DNA from: Sva-07 sp963698565
GTDB lineage: Bacteria; Actinomycetota; Acidimicrobiia; Acidimicrobiales; Ilumatobacteraceae
Length of the DNA stretch: 64,000 nucleotides
Direction: 5' to 3'
Assembly (NCBI GenBank): GCA_963698565.1
Contig: CAVORH010000011.1
Coordinates: 1-64,000, forward strand
Shown: positions 35,004-44,175 of the stretch, piece by piece
How the letters are laid out: the number at the start of each line of letters is the position of its first letter
Numbering within the stretch: the stretch's first letter is position 1
The notes under the pieces: generated by a model
Told to the model about the DNA's origin: nothing
Seen by the model: only the letters and a program-made list of their open reading frames with translations
Databases searched by the model: none
Position numbers and translations under genes: made by a program

Positions 35004-36551
35004 TCAGGCGCGCTGTTCGAGGATGACGGTGGCGCAGTTGCGGCCGCTCGCACCCCACACGCCGGCACCGGGGAACGTGGCGGCACCGGTGAGATACAGA
35101 CCGTCGACGGCGGTCTCGTACTTGGTCAGCTCGGGGTTCGAGTTGCGGAACGCGGCGAGTGGACCACCGGCGAAACTCGTCGCGTGCCCGGCGGGGAGGT
35201 GGAAGTCGCGTTCGTAGACGTCCGGGGTCATCGCCCGCCACTCGATGATCGAGTCGAGGAAGCCGGGCTCGCAGAGTTCGCCGAACGCCTCCAGCCACCG
35301 GCGCGGCTCGGTCGGGTCGGCCCAGCCACCGACGAAACCGAACGGCGTGTACAGGGCTTCGAGCGACAGGACATGACGTCCGGCAGGAGCGATCGTCGGG
35401 TCGATCAGCGTCGGCACGTTGACCAGCAGGCCCGGGCGGTCGAGGATCCGGCCGTCGGCCATCATCGTGGCCCCTCGATCGATGTCGGCGAGGCTCGGTG
35501 CGATTGCCGATGTGGGCCCGAGCGGACGGTCGAAGCCGCGCAGCACCGGGGGCGCCGACAGCACGGCGTCGATCTTCGACTCGTAGCCCTCGTCGTGGCG
35601 GACGTCGCGCCACCGTCGGACCAGATCGGCGGCCGACGACGGCGGGTGCTTCAGCCACCGAAGGAACGTGTCGTGCGGGTTGCAGGCCGACACGACGATC
35701 GGCGCAGTGATCTCGGTGCCGTCGACCAGGGCGATGCCGCTGACGCGTTCCCCGCTGCACATGATCGTGTCGACCGGACTCTTCGTCCTCGAGGTGCCTC
35801 CGGCCGCCTCGAACGCGGCGAGCAGGGTCGCCGGTACCTGGCCGCTGCCACCGATCGGCCGGCCGACCGTGGCCACGTGACGCATCGCATGGGTCAACGC
35901 GCCGAGGCCGCTCCCCGGCATCTCGGGGGTGATACCCCACACCATCGGCCCGGTCAGTGCGGCGGGTCCCATGATCGCTTCTTCGTCGAAGAAGGACCGC
36001 AGCACGTCGGCAGCGCTCCGGCGTGACCACCGCATCAGCGTGCTCGCGCCGCTGAACCTGCGGCGCAGCGCGAGCTTCGTCAGCCCCGCAACGGTCGGTG
36101 GCTCTGCTGCCGCCTCGAAGATCATGCGGACCGCAGGAGCGGCGGTCGCGACGTAGCGGCGGTAGCTGTCGACCTGGGTGGGGAAGTGCCGGCCGATGTC
36201 GTCGAGGGTGGCCTCGAGATCGTGATGGTGCGACCAGCCCTGGCCGGCGGCCGCGCTCGCCCAGGAGAAGTTGTGCTGTGCTGGTTCGAGATCGATGTAC
36301 TCGAGCCCGAACTCGCGCAGTCCCAGTTCCTCGATCACCGGCGTGGTCCGGAACGTGAGGTGGTCGCAGTTGCAGATGTTGACGGTCGCCCCCGCGAACT
36401 GCTCGCTCGCCGCCGTTCCGCCGACCTCGGCGCGGGCCTCGACGAGCAGGGTCCGCATGCCGCTGCGGGCGAGGTAGGCGGCGGTCACCAGGCCGTTGTG
36501 GCCGGCACCGATCACGATGGCGTCGAAGTCGGAAGATCCAGGCGTTGACAC
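35004..36551 (-). CDS. Phytoene-desaturase-like FAD oxidoreductase
   Basis: 515 aa. N-terminal dinucleotide motif DAIVIGAGHNGLVTAAYLARSG (about 9-30) continues into VEARAEVGGTAASE. The C-terminal FAD motif is GLYLTGAATFPGAGVWGASGRNCATVIL. This is the CrtI/amine-oxidase-like group of NAD(P)/FAD proteins with many uncharacterised actinobacterial members. No carotenoid synthesis genes are nearby, so a carotenoid role is not supported. GTG start at 36551, divergent from the creatininase gene. Confidence 0.8.
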   Translation of the reverse strand: MSTPGSSDFDAIVIGAGHNGLVTAAYLARSGMRTLLVEARAEVGGTAASEQFAGATVNICNCDHLTFRTTPVIEELGLREFGLEYIDLEPAQHNFSWASAAAGQGWSHHHDLEATLDDIGRHFPTQVDSYRRYVATAAPAVRMIFEAAAEPPTVAGLTKLALRRRFSGASTLMRWSRRSAADVLRSFFDEEAIMGPAALTGPMVWGITPEMPGSGLGALTHAMRHVATVGRPIGGSGQVPATLLAAFEAAGGTSRTKSPVDTIMCSGERVSGIALVDGTEITAPIVVSACNPHDTFLRWLKHPPSSAADLVRRWRDVRHDEGYESKIDAVLSAPPVLRGFDRPLGPTSAIAPSLADIDRGATMMADGRILDRPGLLVNVPTLIDPTIAPAGRHVLSLEALYTPFGFVGGWADPTEPRRWLEAFGELCEPGFLDSIIEWRAMTPDVYERDFHLPAGHATSFAGGPLAAFRNSNPELTKYETAVDGLYLTGAATFPGAGVWGASGRNCATVILEQRA

Positions 36552-36586
36552 GACAGAGAGTCTCTCGCAGTTCGGTGTCGGCGGCG

Positions 36587-36592
36587 TAACGT
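36587..36592 (+). promoter_or_regulatory. -10 element of the creatininase-like gene (TAACGT)
   Basis: TAACGT ends six bases before the GTG at 36599. Confidence 0.5.
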
Positions 36593-36598
36593 GCCGGT

Positions 36599-37381
36599 GT
36601 GTCTTCTGTTTCGCGCCGTCTCATCGAACTCCGGGGCCCCGACATCGCCGAGCTGGTCACGCCGTCGAGCATCTTCGTGCAGCCACTCGGCGCCGTGGAA
36701 CAGCACGGGCCGCACCTGCCGTTCAACACCGACCTCCTGATCGCCGACCGGGTCGCGACCGCAGCGGTGGAGCGGGTGGGGGAGGACCTGGATGTGTGGC
36801 TCCTGCCCCCGCTGGCGTACACCAAGTCGAACGAGCACGCCTGGTCGGCCGGCACGATCTGGCTGTCGGCGACGACACTGCTCGCCGTCCTCGACGACAT
36901 CGGGCGCTGTGTGGCCACGACGGCGGCGCGCAAGTTGGTGTTCTTCAACGGCCATGGCGGCAACTCCGCCCTCGTCGGCGTCGCCAACCGGGAGATCCGC
37001 CTGGCGCACGGGTTGATGACGTTCCTCGCCCATCCGGGCGTGCCTCCGGACCAGGGCGGTGCGTCGCCGGCCGACGAACTCGGCATGGGCATCCACGGAG
37101 GCACCGACGAGACGTCGATCATGCTGCACCTCGCCCCTGAGCTCGTCGACATGACGACGGCGACTCGCAACGTGCCCGAGGTGCTCGCCGACAACCGCTA
37201 CGTCCGGTTCGGTGGGGCGGTGGGCTTCGGCTGGCTCTCGAACGACTTCGGACCCGACGGACACATCGGCGATCCGACGCCGGCCACGGCCGAACGCGGC
37301 CAGGTGCTGTTCGACGGTGCGGTCGACGCGTTCTGCGGCGCCCTCGCCGAGATCGCCCGCTTCGAGTTGCCGACGAGATGA
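36599..37381 (+). CDS. Creatininase-family amidohydrolase
   Basis: 260 aa. Metal-binding signatures QPLGAVEQHGPHLPFNTD (about 28-45), FFNGHGGNSALV (about 115-126) and IHGGTDETSIML (about 165-176) define the family, which cleaves cyclic amides (creatinine) or matures mycofactocin (MftE). No mycofactocin genes are in the window. The stop overlaps the M20 hydrolase as ATGA, so the two act together, perhaps as ring-opening and then deamidation of a cyclic ureide; that pairing is inference. Confidence 0.85.
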   Translation: MSSVSRRLIELRGPDIAELVTPSSIFVQPLGAVEQHGPHLPFNTDLLIADRVATAAVERVGEDLDVWLLPPLAYTKSNEHAWSAGTIWLSATTLLAVLDDIGRCVATTAARKLVFFNGHGGNSALVGVANREIRLAHGLMTFLAHPGVPPDQGGASPADELGMGIHGGTDETSIMLHLAPELVDMTTATRNVPEVLADNRYVRFGGAVGFGWLSNDFGPDGHIGDPTPATAERGQVLFDGAVDAFCGALAEIARFELPTR

Positions 37382-38670
37382 CCACGGAACCGAACATCGC
37401 AATGAACGGCCGACACCACGGCCTGCGCATCGACGTCGGTCGGTTGCTCGGACGCATCGACGAACTCGGTGCGATCGGCCGGATCGACGGGCCCAACGGC
37501 GAGTGGGGCAACGCCCGCCTCGCCCTGACCGACGACGACCGGCTCGGGCGCGACCTCGTCGTGACCTGGATGCGTGACCTCGGTCTCGAGGTCACGATCG
37601 ACGCGATCGGCAACGTGGTGGCCACACGGCCCGGCACCGATCCGACGCTGGCGCCGGTGATGGTCGGCTCGCACATCGACACCGTCGGCACCGGGGGGCG
37701 ATTCGACGGCAACCTGGGCGTGCTCGCCGGTCTGGAGATCGCCGAGACGCTTGCTCAGCACGACATCGTCACCGAGCGGCCGTTCCAGGTGGCGTTCTTC
37801 ACCGACGAAGAAGGGGCCCGGTTCGCCCCTGACATGCTCGGCAGCCTCGTGTACGTCGGGGGGATGCCCGTCGAGACCGCGCTCGACACGATCGCCGCCG
37901 ACGACGGGGCTCGCCTCGGCGACGAGCTCGAACGGATCGGCTACGCCGGCGCGGTGCCGTGCCCGACGGCGACTGCGCCGTCCGCCTACGTCGAACTGCA
38001 CATCGAACAGGGCCCGGTGCTGGAGGACGAGGGGATCACGATCGGCGTGGTCGAGGGGGTGCAGGGCATCTCGTGGACCGAGATCGTGATCGTCGGCCAG
38101 TCGGCCCACGCCGGCACGACCCCGATGCGGCTGCGTCGCGATCCCGCCTACTGCGCCGGAGCGATCGCGACGTTCGTCCGCGACCTCACCAGGAGGCTCG
38201 GCCACGACCAGGTCGGCACCGTCGGCCGGATCGACGTGTACCCGAATCTCGTCAACGTCGTGCCCTCGCGGGTGGTGATGACGGTCGATCTGCGCAACAC
38301 CGACGACAGCGCACTGGTGCGCGCCGAGTCACTGCTCGAATCGTTCCTCTCGGAACTGGCCGAGAGCGAGCACGTCGAGATCGTCACCCGGCGATTGGCC
38401 CGGTTCGAACCGGTCGACTTCGACCCGGCGATGATCGATCTGGTCGGCGCGACCGCCGATCGGTTGGGCTACTCGACCAAGCGGATGCCGAGCGGCGCCG
38501 GCCACGACGCGCAGATGCTGGCGCGGATCTGCCCGACGGCGATGATCTTCACGCCGAGCGTCAACGGGTTGAGCCACAACATCGCCGAGTTCACCGAGGC
38601 GACCGACATCGAGGCCGGCGCGAACGTGTTGCTGCAGGTGGTGCTCGATCGGCTCGGCGTCGCCGGCTGA
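37378..38670 (+). CDS. M20-family carbamoylase / allantoate-amidohydrolase-like enzyme
   Basis: 430 aa, di-zinc amidohydrolase. Ligand motifs VGSHIDTVGTGGRFDGNLG (about 99-117), FFTDEEGARF (about 140-149), GQSAHAGTTPM and MPSGAGHDAQML plus a late SHNIAEF are intact. The family splits N-carbamoyl-amino acids, allantoate or ureidoglycolate. Coupled to the creatininase-like gene and facing an ABC importer operon. With a xanthine-dehydrogenase-like enzyme 5 kb away, a ureide substrate is plausible but unproven. Confidence 0.88.
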   Translation: MTTEPNIAMNGRHHGLRIDVGRLLGRIDELGAIGRIDGPNGEWGNARLALTDDDRLGRDLVVTWMRDLGLEVTIDAIGNVVATRPGTDPTLAPVMVGSHIDTVGTGGRFDGNLGVLAGLEIAETLAQHDIVTERPFQVAFFTDEEGARFAPDMLGSLVYVGGMPVETALDTIAADDGARLGDELERIGYAGAVPCPTATAPSAYVELHIEQGPVLEDEGITIGVVEGVQGISWTEIVIVGQSAHAGTTPMRLRRDPAYCAGAIATFVRDLTRRLGHDQVGTVGRIDVYPNLVNVVPSRVVMTVDLRNTDDSALVRAESLLESFLSELAESEHVEIVTRRLARFEPVDFDPAMIDLVGATADRLGYSTKRMPSGAGHDAQMLARICPTAMIFTPSVNGLSHNIAEFTEATDIEAGANVLLQVVLDRLGVAG

Positions 38671-38680
38671 CCGGGCCCGC

Positions 38681-39607
38681 TCAGGCGCGGGACTGCGTCG
38701 CCCACTTGCCGACGACGCGGTTGCCGATCCAGCCGAACAGTGCGAACACGACCACGCCGAACATGCAGGCGAGCAGGACCGCGGCGAGGAGTTCCTCACC
38801 GCGGAGCCGAGCGGCGTAGAGCTTGATGACCTGTCCGATGCCCACTTCGCCCTGGCCGAACAGGAAGTCGCCGACGATCGCACCGATCACGGCGAGCCCT
38901 GCGGAGATCCGCAGGCCGGTGAAGATCGCCGGGAGTGCGGCCGGGAACATGAGCTTGCGCAGCCGGGTCCATCGGTTGGCCTTGTGCAGCGTGAACAGGT
39001 CGTGCATGCCCTGTTCGGCCGACAGCAGGCCGAACAGGCTGTTGACCAGGATGGGGAACACGGCGATCAGGACGCACACGACCACCCGCGACGTGCGGTC
39101 GTAGCCGAACCAGAACCCGATCAACGGCACGATCGCGAGGATCGGCATCGACTGGAGGATCACCATGTACGGGAAGATCGCCCGCTCGAGCAGCTTCGAC
39201 TGGCTCATGATGATCGCGAGGCCCAGCCCGATGACCGTGGCCACGACGAGGCCGATGATCGCGATCTGGGCGGTGTTCCACAAGGCCGTCAGCATCTCGG
39301 AGAGGTTGTCCCACGTGAAGAATCCGACCCGGGCGACCTCGTGCGGCGGCTTGAGCAGGAATCGGCGGCTCTCGCTCAGCACGCCGTAGCTGACGAAGTA
39401 CCAGATGCCGAGGATGACGCCACCGGCGACCAGCGGGGGCAGGATCACGCTCCAGACCGACTCGCGCTTGGTGGTGTGCAGCCCGTACATCGTTCCGAGC
39501 GTGGTCACGTAGCCCGGGAGCACTTCGTGCTCGGCCTCGGCTTCGGTCATGTTGTGGACCTCGTCACTGCTGTCGGTGCCGGTGACGTCGTCACGGAGAT
39601 CGCTCAT
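38681..39607 (-). CDS. NitT/TauT-family ABC transporter permease
   Basis: 308 aa. A hydrophilic cytoplasmic N-terminus of about 60 residues precedes about six helices. The EAA-type loop LFTLHKANRWTRLRKLMFPAALPAIFTGLRI (about 203-233) binds the ATPase. Belongs with BPD_transp_1 permeases for small organic nutrients. The ATG at 39607 overlaps the ATPase stop. Convergent with the M20 hydrolase gene, ten bases apart. Confidence 0.88.
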   Translation of the reverse strand: MSDLRDDVTGTDSSDEVHNMTEAEAEHEVLPGYVTTLGTMYGLHTTKRESVWSVILPPLVAGGVILGIWYFVSYGVLSESRRFLLKPPHEVARVGFFTWDNLSEMLTALWNTAQIAIIGLVVATVIGLGLAIIMSQSKLLERAIFPYMVILQSMPILAIVPLIGFWFGYDRTSRVVVCVLIAVFPILVNSLFGLLSAEQGMHDLFTLHKANRWTRLRKLMFPAALPAIFTGLRISAGLAVIGAIVGDFLFGQGEVGIGQVIKLYAARLRGEELLAAVLLACMFGVVVFALFGWIGNRVVGKWATQSRA

Positions 39608-40377
39608 GAGTGTGCTCCTCGCAGCGTGTGGCTGATCTCGCCACTGATCCGGGCGAACTCGGGATCGAAGCGGAGATCGGGGTCTCGTGGATAGTCGAAG
39701 GGGATCTCGTACTCGGCGACGATCCGTCCGGGCCGGGCGGACATCACGAGGACCTTGGTCGACAGGTAGACCGCCTCGCTGATCGAGTGGGTGATGAAGA
39801 GCCCGGCGAACTGTTTGCGTTGGAACAGCGCCAGCGTCTCCTCGTTCAGGTGCTCGCGGGTGATCTCGTCGACGGCGCCGAATGGTTCGTCGAAGAGGAA
39901 CACCGGGGGTTCGAGCGTGAGTGTGCGCGCCAGCGACGCTCTCATCTTCATACCGCCGGAGAGCGAGTTGGGGTAGTGGTCCTCGAAGCCGGCGAGACCG
40001 ACCAACTCGATGGCATCCGCGGCGCGGGACTGCCGATCGGCCTTGGAGAAGCCGTGCAACTCGGTGAGCAGCTCCACGTTCTGTCGGACGGTGCGCCAGG
40101 GCAGCAGCGTGGCGTCCTGGAACACGTACCCGATGCGCGTCCGATCGATCAGCACCTCGCCTGCGCTCTGGCCGAGCAGGCCCGACGCGATCTTCAGCAG
40201 CGTCGACTTCCCGCACCCCGACGGGCCCACGATCGTGATGAACTCGTTGGGGTGGACGTCGAAGGAGACGTCGTCGATCGCGTGCGTCCCGTCCGGGAAC
40301 ATCATCGAGATGTTCCGGAAACTCAGCGCTGCGGTGGCGATGTTCGTGCTGGCCTCAGCGGTTGGCGTGTTGGTCAT
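39604..40377 (-). CDS. NitT/TauT-family ABC transporter ATPase
   Basis: 257 aa. Walker A VGPSGCGKSTLLKIASG (about 50-66), Q-loop YVFQDATLLPW, signature NSLSGGMKMR (about 136-145), Walker B PVFLFDEPFGAVDE and switch His in FITHSISEAVYLS are all present. A GGAGAG ribosome binding site lies before the ATG. First gene of the minus-strand operon; the binding-protein gene is divergent 238 bases away, so a shared control region is likely. Confidence 0.93.
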   Translation of the reverse strand: MTNTPTAEASTNIATAALSFRNISMMFPDGTHAIDDVSFDVHPNEFITIVGPSGCGKSTLLKIASGLLGQSAGEVLIDRTRIGYVFQDATLLPWRTVRQNVELLTELHGFSKADRQSRAADAIELVGLAGFEDHYPNSLSGGMKMRASLARTLTLEPPVFLFDEPFGAVDEITREHLNEETLALFQRKQFAGLFITHSISEAVYLSTKVLVMSARPGRIVAEYEIPFDYPRDPDLRFDPEFARISGEISHTLRGAHS

Positions 40378-40568
40378 GCGGCTCTCCGTCGCAGTGTGGA
40401 TCGTCGCGAGCGCAAGGTGCGGGACGGGCCGAGGCGCACGAACCGCTCGCTGATGGACGGAGCCGACAGTAACACTCGCTCATCGACGCCGGGTTGCCCC
40501 GAATTCCCGGTAACAGAGCGTTCACACGGATTCGGCTCGGATCGGGCCCGACCGCTCCCCGGGCTGTC

Positions 40569-40574
40569 CTAGGC
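40569..40574 (+). promoter_or_regulatory. -10 element of the binding-protein gene (TAGGCT)
   Basis: TAGGCT lies 41 bases before the ATG; the transcript would carry a leader with the AGGGGAGAG ribosome binding site (40605-40613). The rest of the 40378-40615 gap shows no gene. Confidence 0.4.
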
Positions 40575-40615
40575 TGCGTCCTGCTCCGATCGGAGCATCC
40601 AACCAAGGGGAGAGA

Positions 40616-41818
40616 ATGAAGAGCAGCAAGGTAGTGAAACTCGCGTCGGTGCCCGTGGCGCTGGCGTTGGTGATGGCAGCGTGCGGTTCCGACGACGACA
40701 GCTCGTCGTCGACCGACGCCCCGGAGGCGACGACCGCTCCCGAGGGCACCGACGGCGGTGCCGAGAGCACCGATGGCGGCACCGGAACGGCCGAGGGTGT
40801 CCTCGCGGGCGTCTGCCCGGACCCGATGGTCATCCAGACCGACTGGTTCCCCGAGGCGGAGCACGGCGCCCTCTACGAGATGGTCGGCGAGGGCTACACC
40901 GTCGACACCGAGGCCAAGACCGTGACCGGCCCGCTCGTCGCCGGTGGCGTCGACACCGGTATCGACATCGAGGTGCGCACCGGCGGCCCGGCCATCGGGT
41001 TCTCACCGGTCCACAGCCAGATGTACGCGGACGAGTCGATCGTCATGGGCTACACGAGCCTCGACGCCTCGGCCACCTTCTACGAGGACCAGCCGACGAT
41101 CGCCGTCGTCGCCCCGCTCGAGAAGAACCCGCAGATCATCATGTGGGACCCCGAGACCTACCCGGATGCCACCTCGATCGGCGACCTCAGCGACGAGGGC
41201 GTCACGATGAACGTGTTCGCCGGCAACGCCTGGATGGACGTCTTCGTCAACGAGGGCACCGTCGACGGCTCGCTGGTCGACCCGTCCTACGACGGCTCGC
41301 CCGCTCGCTTCATCGCCGAGAACGGCGCGATCGCCCAGCAGGGATTCGCCTCGGCCGAGCCCTACACCTACGAGAACGACTTCGAGGAGTGGGGCAAGCC
41401 GGTCGCCTACGAACTGATCCACGACGCCGGCTTCGAGGCGTACACGCAGCCGCTCGGCATCCGTTCGGCCGATCTGGAGGCGCTGTCACCGTGTCTCGAG
41501 CTCTTCGTGCCGATCGTGCAACAGGCGACGATCGACGCGATCCAGAATCCGGACCGCTCGAACGCGATCATCATCGATGCCGTCGAGCAGTTCGACGACT
41601 TCTGGGTCTACGGCGAGGGCGTTGCCAACTACGCCGTCGAGACGATGAAGGAGCTCGGCCTCGTGGCCAACGGGCCCGACGGGACGATCGGCAACTTCGA
41701 CACCGACCGGGTCCAGGCGGTGATCGATCAGATGATCGCCGTCGATCTGGCTGCTGCCGATCTGACGGCTGATCAGATCGTCGACAACCAGTTCATCGAC
41801 GAGTCGATCGGGCTCTGA
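40616..41818 (+). CDS. ABC transporter substrate-binding lipoprotein (NMT1/THI5-like)
   Basis: 400 aa. A lipoprotein signal peptide ends in the lipobox VMAAC (Cys22), followed by an acidic, Ser/Thr/Gly-rich linker to about residue 60 and then the binding domain (DPMVIQTDWFPEAEHGALYEMVGEGY). The WFPEAEHG motif is typical of THI5-like proteins that bind riboflavin, pyrimidine or similar precursors. It completes the permease and ATPase on the other strand. Strong Shine-Dalgarno supports the start. Confidence 0.9.
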   Translation: MKSSKVVKLASVPVALALVMAACGSDDDSSSSTDAPEATTAPEGTDGGAESTDGGTGTAEGVLAGVCPDPMVIQTDWFPEAEHGALYEMVGEGYTVDTEAKTVTGPLVAGGVDTGIDIEVRTGGPAIGFSPVHSQMYADESIVMGYTSLDASATFYEDQPTIAVVAPLEKNPQIIMWDPETYPDATSIGDLSDEGVTMNVFAGNAWMDVFVNEGTVDGSLVDPSYDGSPARFIAENGAIAQQGFASAEPYTYENDFEEWGKPVAYELIHDAGFEAYTQPLGIRSADLEALSPCLELFVPIVQQATIDAIQNPDRSNAIIIDAVEQFDDFWVYGEGVANYAVETMKELGLVANGPDGTIGNFDTDRVQAVIDQMIAVDLAAADLTADQIVDNQFIDESIGL

Positions 41819-41839
41819 ACAGCCCGTCGACACGGTTGA

Positions 41840-41858
41840 ACGGCCCCCTGCGGGCCGT
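41840..41858 (+). terminator. Hairpin after the binding-protein gene
   Basis: Arms ACGGCCC and GGGCCGT with a five-base loop, 21 bases after the stop. No T-run. Confidence 0.5.
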
Positions 41859-41960
41859 GTGAATTCGCTGCTCCCGGTCGGGCTCCACGGCCCGGCCGGG
41901 GCCAGCGGTCATTCCGGCACATCGGAGTGGCACGGTTGCATGACGTGGTGATGGAGTGCC

Positions 41961-42551
41961 ATGCGTGTTCTCCTCGTGATCGATCCGATCCGGGACGACG
42001 GTGAGTTCGTCCGCCGCATCGCTGGTGCGGCTGCCGCCGGCCTCGAGCGCTCCGGACACGATGTCGACGTCGTCGACCTGGTCGCCCAGCGGTTCTCGCC
42101 GGTGATGAGCGATCACGATCGTCGTTCGTACTTCACCGACCATCCGCTGACCTGCCCGGAGACGGCGGCATCTGCGGCATTGGTCCGACGCGCCGACGGC
42201 CTGGTGTTCGTGTACCCGACGAGGCTCTCGACGCTTCCGCCAGGGCTCAAGGGTTGGATCGACCGGGTCTTCGTCCCCGGCGTGGCGTTCACGATCGGCG
42301 ACCGGACCGGGGCGAAGCGGGGGCTGTCGAACATCCGTCGCCTGACCGGGATCACGGTCCACGACGAGTCGCGCCTGACGGTCGTGCGACAGGGCGACCA
42401 GGGTCGGCGCCTGATCGGTCGCAACGTCCGGCTCTGTGGCGGCCTGCGAACCCGATCGAACTGGATCGCACTGTACGGCGGTGCCACGGCATCCGAGGAC
42501 GATCGCGGGCGGTTCCTGCGCACCGTCGAGCAGCGGATGGCTCGCACATGA
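41961..42551 (+). CDS. Flavodoxin-like NAD(P)H oxidoreductase
   Basis: 196 aa. The fold starts with VLLVIDPIRDDGEFVRRIAGAAAAGLE and carries the flavin-loop pattern VFVYPTRLSTLPPGLKGWIDRVFVPGVAF (about 75-103), as in NQO1/YheR-like quinone reductases. The middle of the protein (residues 110-150) is basic and not conserved. The stop overlaps a second gene of the same fold. Electron acceptor unknown. Confidence 0.75.
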   Translation: MRVLLVIDPIRDDGEFVRRIAGAAAAGLERSGHDVDVVDLVAQRFSPVMSDHDRRSYFTDHPLTCPETAASAALVRRADGLVFVYPTRLSTLPPGLKGWIDRVFVPGVAFTIGDRTGAKRGLSNIRRLTGITVHDESRLTVVRQGDQGRRLIGRNVRLCGGLRTRSNWIALYGGATASEDDRGRFLRTVEQRMART

Positions 42552-43051
42552 CGGTCGTGGTCGTCCACGCCCACCCGTGCCCGGACAGCTACGTCACGGC
42601 GGTGCGCGATCGGGTCCTGGCCGGGCTGGACCGGGGCGGTCGCTACCATGAACTGATCGATCTCTACGACCGCGGCTACGACCCGTTCCTGCCCTTCCCC
42701 GTCGGCGACGGCGAGGCGCTCGCCGTCGCCGAGTCGCTGGTGCTGGTGCACCCGACATGGTGGACGTCGCACCCCGCGATTCTGCTCGCCTGGCTCGGCC
42801 AGGCGGTCGAGACCGGATTGCCACATGTCCGAACGCTCGTGACCGTGACGACACACGGTGGGTCCCGGTTGGCGAATCGTGTCGCCGGCGAGTCGGGAGC
42901 TCGGGTGATCGACCGGGCGGTCCGCCCGCGATGTGCGCAACGTCCGCGGCATCACCGGATCGCGCTGTACGGCCTCGACCGTTCCACACCACAGCGACGT
43001 GCGGCATTCCTCGACCGTGTCGAGGCTCGGATCGCCGAGCTGGTGGGCTGA
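42548..43051 (+). CDS. Second flavodoxin-like NAD(P)H oxidoreductase
   Basis: 167 aa. VVVVHAHPCPDSYVTAVRDRVLAGL (about 3-27) and LVLVHPTWWTSHPAILLAWLGQAVETGL (about 64-91) give the same flavodoxin-like pattern as the upstream gene, to which it is coupled by ATGA. The two may form a heterodimer or act in series. Short for the family by about 20 residues. Confidence 0.75.
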   Translation: MTVVVVHAHPCPDSYVTAVRDRVLAGLDRGGRYHELIDLYDRGYDPFLPFPVGDGEALAVAESLVLVHPTWWTSHPAILLAWLGQAVETGLPHVRTLVTVTTHGGSRLANRVAGESGARVIDRAVRPRCAQRPRHHRIALYGLDRSTPQRRAAFLDRVEARIAELVG

Positions 43052-43053
43052 TC

Positions 43054-43845
43054 GTGCGAACCGGCGTCTGGCTGTACCCGGCAGCAACGGTCGCCGAGCT
43101 CATCGACGCGGTCGTGCTCGCCGATCGGGCGGGCGTCGACGAGGTCTGGATCGCCGACGAGGGCGTGATGCGCGACCCGTTCGTGGTGTTCGCTGCCGCG
43201 GCAGCGCGCACGTCCACGGTCCGGATGGGGATCGGCATCACGTCGCCGGCGTTGCGACACCCGGGCGCCGTCGCGGCAACAGCGGCATCGCTCGACGAGC
43301 TCTCGGACGGCCGCCTGATGCTCGGCTTCGGTGTCGGCGGCGAGCAGTCGCTGGCGCCGTTCGGGCTCCACGTCGAGCGTCCGGTGGCGATGATGCGCGA
43401 TGCGTTGCGCACGGCGCGAGCGGTGCTGTCGCGCACGTCGAGCGACGGGTACGCGGTCGCCGACCATGCGGCTCCCGCGAGGGATGTGCCGCTGTACATC
43501 GCATCGAGGGGTGAGCAGATCAACACGCTCGCGTCGCGAGAGGCCGACGGCGTGTTCCTGTCGGGGTTCGATCCCGTGCAGCTGCCGACGGTGCTCGGGT
43601 GGGTGCGCAGTGTCAATTCACCGACGGTGGCGCTCTACCAGTCGGTGCGCTTCCGGCCGTCAGCGAGTGATGACCCGACCGTGATCAGCGGCGAGCCGGA
43701 CGAGATCGCCGAGTCGCTCAGGGTGCTCGCCGAGTCGCATCGGCCCGACACGATCGGGATCGCACTGGTCGACGGTGACCCGGTCGTCGACATGGTCGGG
43801 CGAGCCGTTGCGACGTTCGAGCAGTTGCTCAGCAGTCGCGGATGA
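43054..43845 (+). CDS. LLM-class flavin-dependent oxidoreductase
   Basis: 263 aa luciferase-like (beta/alpha)8 protein. RTGVWLYPAATVAELIDAVVLADRAGVDEVWIADEGVMRDP at the N-terminus and SLDELSDGRLMLGFGVGG (about 78-95) are characteristic of F420- or FMN-dependent members. GTG start two bases after the previous stop, so one operon with the two flavodoxin-like reductases, which could supply reduced cofactor. The 3' end overlaps a convergent small gene by 17 bases. Confidence 0.82.
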   Translation: MRTGVWLYPAATVAELIDAVVLADRAGVDEVWIADEGVMRDPFVVFAAAAARTSTVRMGIGITSPALRHPGAVAATAASLDELSDGRLMLGFGVGGEQSLAPFGLHVERPVAMMRDALRTARAVLSRTSSDGYAVADHAAPARDVPLYIASRGEQINTLASREADGVFLSGFDPVQLPTVLGWVRSVNSPTVALYQSVRFRPSASDDPTVISGEPDEIAESLRVLAESHRPDTIGIALVDGDPVVDMVGRAVATFEQLLSSRG

Positions 43846-44119
43846 CTTCGAAGGTGCGGCAGGTGCAGGCGCGCACCCAGTCGCCCATCGCCTCGTCGAC
43901 GGCGACCAACTGATCGTCGGGAATCGCCTTCCACTGCTCGAGCGACTCCCATTCGATCATGGCGTGGACGTGCTGGTCGTCGTCGACGTCGACCCACAGC
44001 TGCTTGCGGACGAACCCGGCCTGGCGTTCGAGGAACCGGCTCCAGGTGCGCTCCTCGACCTCCATCCAGGCAGCTCGTTCGTCGGGGGTGACGCGAAACG
44101 TCAGGAACTCGATGACCAC
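43829..44119 (-). CDS. TIGR03792-like ABM-fold small protein
   Basis: 96 aa. VIEFLTFRVTPDERAAWMEVEERTWSRFLERQAGFVRKQLWVD with a later MIEWESLEQWKAIPDDQL matches the family of small ferredoxin-like (antibiotic-monooxygenase fold) proteins of unknown function. GTG at 44119 has an AAAGG about ten bases upstream. Earlier in-frame codons lack conservation. Confidence 0.7.
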   Translation of the reverse strand: MVIEFLTFRVTPDERAAWMEVEERTWSRFLERQAGFVRKQLWVDVDDDQHVHAMIEWESLEQWKAIPDDQLVAVDEAMGDWVRACTCRTFEVIRDC

Positions 44120-44175
44120 GTTGGGGAACCTTTCGTGCGTTCCGTTGTCGGCGGGTGCTCGGTGACGGGTTCGGC

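Noticed and set aside
35004..36551. Carotenoid desaturase assignment
   Set aside because: The fold matches but no other carotenoid gene is in the window and the family is broad.
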